Shown: piece by piece, positions 6,049 to 9,223 of the stretch | Layout of the letters: each line of letters opens with the position of its first letter | How positions within the stretch are numbered: the stretch's first letter is position 1 | Assembly: GCA_023423415.1 (NCBI GenBank) | Contig: JAFAFP010000242.1 | Location: 1 to 9,223, forward strand | DNA length: 9,223 nucleotides | Direction of reading: 5' to 3' | From: Pseudomonadota bacterium | Lineage (GTDB): Bacteria > Pseudomonadota > Alphaproteobacteria > Rhizobiales > Xanthobacteraceae | Notes under the pieces: generated by a model | Databases searched by the model: none | Seen by the model: only the letters and a program-made list of their open reading frames with translations | What the model was told of the DNA's origin: nothing | Translations under genes and position numbers: made by a program

Positions 6049-7071
6049 CTAGCGCTCTGTCAGTTTGAGCTCAATCCGGCGGTTGCGACGGAAGGCTTCT
6101 TCGGTTTTGTCAGTGTCAAGCGGCTGGAATTCGCCGAAGCCGGCGGCCACGAGATGTTGCGGGGAGACGCCGCGCGAAATCATGTATTGCACGACCGCAA
6201 TGGCGCGGGCCGCCGACAATTCCCAGTTCGACGGAAATTGTACGTTGGCGATCGGACGGATGTCGGTATGGCCGTCGACGCGCATGACCCACGGAATGTC
6301 GGCGGGAATCTGCTTTTCCAGTTCGAGCAGCGCATTGGCGATTTTGTCGATTTCGGCGCGGCCTTCGGGTTTCAGCACGGCCTGGCCCGGATCGAAGAAC
6401 ACTTCGGATTGAAACACGAAGCGGTCGCCGACAATGCGCACGTCGGGACGATCGCCGAGAATCTGTCGCAACCGTCCAAAGAAGTCCGAACGAAAGCGCT
6501 GCAATTCCTGCACGCGCTGCGCCAGCGCGACGTTGAGGCGTTGGCCGAGATCGGCGATCCGGGTTTGCGAGTCGCGCTCGCGTTTCTCCGAGACTTCGAG
6601 CGCGGCTTCGAGCGCGCCCAGTTGACGGCGCAAGGCGGCGATCTGCTGGTTCAGCAACTCGACTTGCGCCAACGCGCGCGCGACGCTCTGCTTTTCCAGA
6701 TTGAGCTGTGTCGCCAGTTCGTTCGCCTTGCCTTGCGCAACGGCTGCAGTGCCGGCGCCTTCGGCAAGACCGCGCAAGCGATCACGCTCAGCCTCGGTTG
6801 CCGAGAGGTTCGAGCGAACCGATGCAAGCAATTCCTCGAGATTGGAGCGCCCGGTTTTCTCCAGCGACAGCAATTCGGTGAGCTGCGCGATCTGCGCGTT
6901 CAGCCGTTGTAGCGCCGTGTCCTTGCCGCTGATTTCCTGCGACAAATAGAACTGCACGACCGAGAAAATCGACAACAGAAAGATGATGCCGAGCAACAAG
7001 GTCGACAGGGCATCGACAAAGCCGGGCCAGTAATCGATGCCGCGGTCGCGACGGTTGCGGGCGAGCGCCAT
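6049..7071 (-). CDS. MotB-like stator protein with OmpA peptidoglycan-binding domain
   Basis: A 340-residue inner-membrane protein. A short basic cytosolic N-terminus (MALARNRRDRG) leads into one membrane segment (about 16-43) beginning YWPGFVDALSTLLL. Asp20 sits where MotB carries its proton-binding Asp. Residues about 48-205 are a long Gln/Leu/Ala/Arg-rich coiled coil with a probable break at EGAGTAA (104-110). The C-terminal OmpA/MotB domain (about 210-340) has VDGHTD (265-270), NWELSAARA (282-290) and NRRIEL (330-335), the expected peptidoglycan-binding signature. It starts 6 nt after the stop of the MotA/TolQ-like gene, so the two surely form one complex. Flagellar MotB has a much shorter linker, and no flagellar or chemotaxis genes are near, so this is a non-flagellar ion-driven motor or envelope protein. 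It is probably followed in the transcript by the GNAT gene. Confidence 0.88.
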   Translation of the reverse strand: MALARNRRDRGIDYWPGFVDALSTLLLGIIFLLSIFSVVQFYLSQEISGKDTALQRLNAQIAQLTELLSLEKTGRSNLEELLASVRSNLSATEAERDRLRGLAEGAGTAAVAQGKANELATQLNLEKQSVARALAQVELLNQQIAALRRQLGALEAALEVSEKRERDSQTRIADLGQRLNVALAQRVQELQRFRSDFFGRLRQILGDRPDVRIVGDRFVFQSEVFFDPGQAVLKPEGRAEIDKIANALLELEKQIPADIPWVMRVDGHTDIRPIANVQFPSNWELSAARAIAVVQYMISRGVSPQHLVAAGFGEFQPLDTDKTEEAFRRNRRIELKLTER

Positions 7072-7077
7072 GGGACT

Positions 7078-8061
7078 TTACGTTTTCTCCCGCGCCAGAA
7101 CCTCAAGCACCTTGCGGATTTCCTGGTTCTGCTCGGCCTGCGAGTCGGCCCAGTCGCGGATCATCTGCTGCTCCGAGCGCATGTGATGCACGAGACCCTG
7201 GATCGCTTCGGCGAGATTGGCCATGGCCGCGGTCGCCGCCTTGCTGCCGCCGGTTTCGGCGACGGTTTCGCGCAGGCGTTCGATGGCAGCCCGCATATCG
7301 TTGGATAGCGGCGCCGATGTGGTGACCGTCACCGGATCGGTGCCGATGTCGTGCACTGTGGTCGAGAGCCAGTCTTCCAGATCGGTGTAGAAGCGGTTCT
7401 GTGCCTGGCTCATCTGCAGATCGAGGAAGCCAAGCACGAGCGATCCGGCGAGGCCGAACAGCGACGATGAAAACGCGATGCCCATGCCGCCCAGCGGGGC
7501 GGCCAGACCGTCGCGCAAGGTCTCGAACACCGAGCCGGCATCGCCATTGGGCTTGAGCGTCTCGACCACCTTGCCGACCGAACCCACGGTTTCGATCAGG
7601 CCCCAGAAGGTGCCGAGCAGGCCGAGAAAGATCAAAAGCCCGGTCATGTAGCGCGACAGGTCGCGCGCTTCGTCGAGGCGGGTTGCGATCGAATCGAGCA
7701 GCCCGCGCATCATCGGCGTCGAGATCGCCATGCGGCCGAGGCGATCGCCGAGAATGGCGGCCATCGGCGCCAGCAGCACCGGGGGGCGATCGACGGCGAT
7801 ACCCGGATCGGCAAGCCGGAAATTATTGACCCAGGCAACTTCGGGAAACAGCCGGAGCACCTGCCGGAAGGCCAGCAGGATACCGATCGCCAGCACGCCG
7901 AGGATCAGCCCGTTCAGTCCCGGATTGGACATGAAGGCGGCAAGGATCTGCTGGTGCATGATGAAGGCGATCAGCCCGCACAGGACCAGAAAGACCAGCA
8001 TCCGTACGAGGAAGATGCGGGGCGAGGACAGCTTATGAGGGTCGAACTTCTTGCGAGCCAT
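7078..8061 (-). CDS. MotA/TolQ/ExbB-family proton channel protein
   Basis: A 327-residue inner-membrane protein with four likely membrane segments (about 15-35, 49-66, 138-160, 190-213). The signature GLLGTFWGLIETVGSVGKV (147-165) and the segment GMGIAFSSSLFGLAGSLVLG (192-211) match the two pore-lining helices of TolQ/ExbB/MotA, with the conserved Thr151 and the small-residue/Ser run. Family complexes are 5:2 ion-driven motors, here with the MotB-like protein encoded 6 nt downstream. The long cytosolic loop between segments 2 and 3 (67-137) and a C-terminal tail of about 115 residues ending in helical, acidic and Gln-rich sequence are larger than in ExbB. Shine-Dalgarno is weak at 8061 but the MARKKF start is the natural one. 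Whether it energises the envelope or drives rotation is unknown. Confidence 0.88.
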   Translation of the reverse strand: MARKKFDPHKLSSPRIFLVRMLVFLVLCGLIAFIMHQQILAAFMSNPGLNGLILGVLAIGILLAFRQVLRLFPEVAWVNNFRLADPGIAVDRPPVLLAPMAAILGDRLGRMAISTPMMRGLLDSIATRLDEARDLSRYMTGLLIFLGLLGTFWGLIETVGSVGKVVETLKPNGDAGSVFETLRDGLAAPLGGMGIAFSSSLFGLAGSLVLGFLDLQMSQAQNRFYTDLEDWLSTTVHDIGTDPVTVTTSAPLSNDMRAAIERLRETVAETGGSKAATAAMANLAEAIQGLVHHMRSEQQMIRDWADSQAEQNQEIRKVLEVLAREKT

Positions 8062-8274
8062 TGTCTGAGGGCCAGCCTTTCAATGACAAAGCGTAGCATC
8101 AATATGGCACAGGCGCGGCGAAATAGAACCCGCCGGGTTCCCAGCCTGTTGGAAACCGATTCGTGTGTCGTCCGCACTCGGGGCGGCGATTTCAGAGCGC
8201 GTCATGTGTCGCGTCGCAACCTTTATTGCGATGCTACGGTTCCATCATGACAAGCGGAATCGCGGAGGCCGCGT
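8062..8274. other. Intergenic leader/promoter region of the MotA/MotB-like genes
   Basis: This 213-nt region separates the phosphatase gene stop from the MotA-like start. It must hold the promoter of the motor-like genes unless they are read from the phosphatase transcript. I see no convincing -35/-10 pair and no EcfG motif. A small hairpin GAACCC-GCC-GGGTTC at 8126-8140 and a CGCGG-AGG-CCGCG hairpin just after the phosphatase stop are visible, neither with a U-run. No credible gene is encoded. Confidence 0.5.
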
Positions 8275-9075
8275 TCAGGCGGCGCCGCGTACGGCTTTGA
8301 GAATTCTCAGCAGATCGTTCTGCAACGTCTCGTTGCCAGCGACGATATGACCTTTGGCCAGCATGGCGTCTTTACCGTCGCAATCGCTGACATATCCGCC
8401 GGCCTCTCGCACCAGCAGGATGCCGGCCGCCATGTCCCACGACGACAGGTTGCGCTCCCAGTAAAGATCGAATCGTCCGGCGGCGACATAGGCGAGATCG
8501 AGAGAGGCCGCCCCGAAGCGGCGGAGGCCCGCCACCTGCTCCTGCACAGCCGCAAATTCGGTGCGGAATTCCGCCAGTCCGCCGCGCCCGCGATGTGGCA
8601 GCCCGCAGGCGACCACGGCATCCTGTAGGGCGCGCCGTCCGGCGACACGGATGCGCTTGTCGTTCAGGAACGCGCCCTTGCCGCGCTCGGCGATGAACAT
8701 CTCGTCGCTGATCGGATTGTAGACAAGCGCCGCGACCATCGTGCCTTCGCGTTCAAGGCCGATCGAGATCGCGAATTGCGGAATGCCGTGCAGATAGTTG
8801 GTGGTGCCGTCGAGCGGGTCGACGTACCAGGTGTGGGACTTGTCAGGACCTTCGATCAGCCCGCCTTCTTCGCCCAGGAAGGAATAGCCCGGCCGCGCGG
8901 TCATCAGCTCCTCGCGCAGCACCTGCTCGGCCTTGCGGTCGGCGGCGGTGACGAAGTTGGCCGGCCCCTTCACGGAGACCTGCAGCTTCTCGACCTCGCC
9001 GAAATCGCGAATGAGCCCGCGCGACGCCTTGCGCGCGGCTTTCATCATCACGTTGAGCAGGGCGGAATGGAGCAT
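8275..9075 (-). CDS. suhB: Inositol monophosphatase family protein (SuhB-like)
   Basis: A 266-residue Mg-dependent, Li-sensitive phosphatase of the IMPase family, which hydrolyses inositol-1-phosphate and related sugar or nucleotide phosphates in the cytoplasm. Key features are VKGPANFVTAAD (35-46), GEEGG (68-72) with the metal-binding Glu pair, VDPLDGTTN (85-93) with the catalytic Asp, and SSWDMAAGILLVREAGG (211-227) with the metal-binding Asp214. All ligands are intact. The N-terminus LNVMMKAARKASRGLI resembles E. coli SuhB, hence the symbol. CysQ, histidinol phosphatase or FBPase activity cannot be excluded from sequence. The start at 9075 has a purine-rich AAGAGAA upstream, with ATG at residue 11 as an alternative. 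It lies 213 nt upstream of the motor-like pair on the same strand and may be separately transcribed. Confidence 0.92.
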   Translation of the reverse strand: MLHSALLNVMMKAARKASRGLIRDFGEVEKLQVSVKGPANFVTAADRKAEQVLREELMTARPGYSFLGEEGGLIEGPDKSHTWYVDPLDGTTNYLHGIPQFAISIGLEREGTMVAALVYNPISDEMFIAERGKGAFLNDKRIRVAGRRALQDAVVACGLPHRGRGGLAEFRTEFAAVQEQVAGLRRFGAASLDLAYVAAGRFDLYWERNLSSWDMAAGILLVREAGGYVSDCDGKDAMLAKGHIVAGNETLQNDLLRILKAVRGAA

Positions 9076-9090
9076 GGATTGTTCTCTTAT

Positions 9091-9198
9091 CCTCCCCTGG
9101 AGGGGGGAGGTCGACCATTCATCGTCACTGCGATGAATGGTCGGGAGGGGGTGACCCTCGCGCTGGTTCGATCACCCCACCCCCGCGCCGTTGCCGCG
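9091..9198. repeat. G/C-rich palindromic intergenic repeat element (partial)
   Basis: A mosaic of inverted repeats: CCTCCCC (9091-9097) with GGGGAGG (9104-9110); a perfect 13-bp stem CGACCATTCATCG (9112-9124) with CGATGAATGGTCG (9131-9143) and a 6-nt loop; and GGGGTGA (9148-9154) with TCACCCC (9172-9178). The run of CCTCCCC, GGGGGGAGGTCGA, GGGGGTGA and ATCACCCCACCCC is the pattern I recall for long dispersed intergenic repeats in Bradyrhizobium and relatives. It lies directly upstream of the SuhB-like gene. The matching outer arm is missing and probably lay beyond the window end. Confidence 0.65.
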
Positions 9199-9223
9199 CC
9201 CCCCCCCCCCCCCCCCGGGGGGG
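9199..9223. other. C18G7 homopolymer at window end, probable assembly artefact
   Basis: Eighteen C bases (9199-9216) are followed by seven G bases up to the last base. No natural element explains an uninterrupted 25-nt C/G run at the exact edge. It replaces the expected CCTCCCC-type outer arm of the repeat, which fits an assembler stopping in a repeat with low-quality homopolymer extension. Confidence 0.7.

Noticed and set aside
6049..8061. Zorya-type anti-phage system based on MotA/MotB-like ZorA and ZorB
   Set aside because: The long extension is in the periplasmic partner, not in the cytosolic tail of the MotA-like protein, and no ZorC, ZorD or ZorE-like gene is adjacent. The flanking genes are housekeeping.
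8092..8238. Inverted pair CGTAGCATC (8092-8100) and GATGCTACG (8230-8238) flanking the leader of the MotA-like gene
   Set aside because: Nine bases separated by 129 nt is within what chance allows, and there is no supporting structure between them.
7954..8250. Rightward small gene across the MotA-like start
   Set aside because: Arg/His-rich shadow frame with most of its length antisense to the MotA-like gene; no ribosome binding site or recognisable sequence.

Overview
The window looks like chromosomal DNA from an alphaproteobacterium of the order Hyphomicrobiales, most likely near Bradyrhizobium, Rhodopseudomonas or Afipia. The grounds are high GC, an RcdA-type (DUF1465) gene near an alphaproteobacterial L31 gene, an MsbA-related exporter of an alphaproteobacterial type, a candidate EcfG general-stress promoter (GGAAC-N16-CGTT) and a right-end repeat that resembles intergenic repeats of Bradyrhizobiaceae. 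This is recognition from memory, not a database result.

Left part (1-2400): the 3' end of an rcdA-like gene, then a divergent pair. A PuuE/CE4-like hydrolase of the polysaccharide deacetylase superfamily reads leftwards, and a secreted Bug/TctC-type solute-binding protein reads rightwards. Their shared 120-bp intergenic region carries overlapping palindromes that look like an operator. The pair may capture and hydrolyse a small carboxylated, imide or amide compound. A strong bidirectional terminator closes the module before rpmE.

Middle (2400-6013): rpmE, encoding a cysteine-free ribosomal protein L31, reads leftwards with its own promoter. A half-size ABC exporter reads rightwards. It converges, at a 10-bp hairpin, on a leftward Crp/Fnr-type regulator with a candidate EcfG promoter. 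Upstream of that regulator lies a GNAT acetyltransferase gene.

Right part (6014-9223): a leftward gene pair encodes a MotA/TolQ/ExbB-type channel and a MotB-like OmpA-domain stator with a very long periplasmic coiled coil. The two genes are 6 nt apart, and the GNAT gene follows the stator gene by 35 nt, so the three may form one transcript. Further right is a SuhB-type inositol monophosphatase gene. The window ends in a G/C-rich palindromic intergenic repeat and a C18G7 homopolymer that looks like a contig-end artefact.

Most of this is ordinary core genome. The parts most worth a second look are the orphan rotary-motor-like pair, the divergent hydrolase/binding-protein module with its operator, and the stress-type promoter on the Crp-like gene. 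I found no defence system, CRISPR array, insertion sequence, tRNA or rRNA. The largest stretch without a gene is 213 nt.
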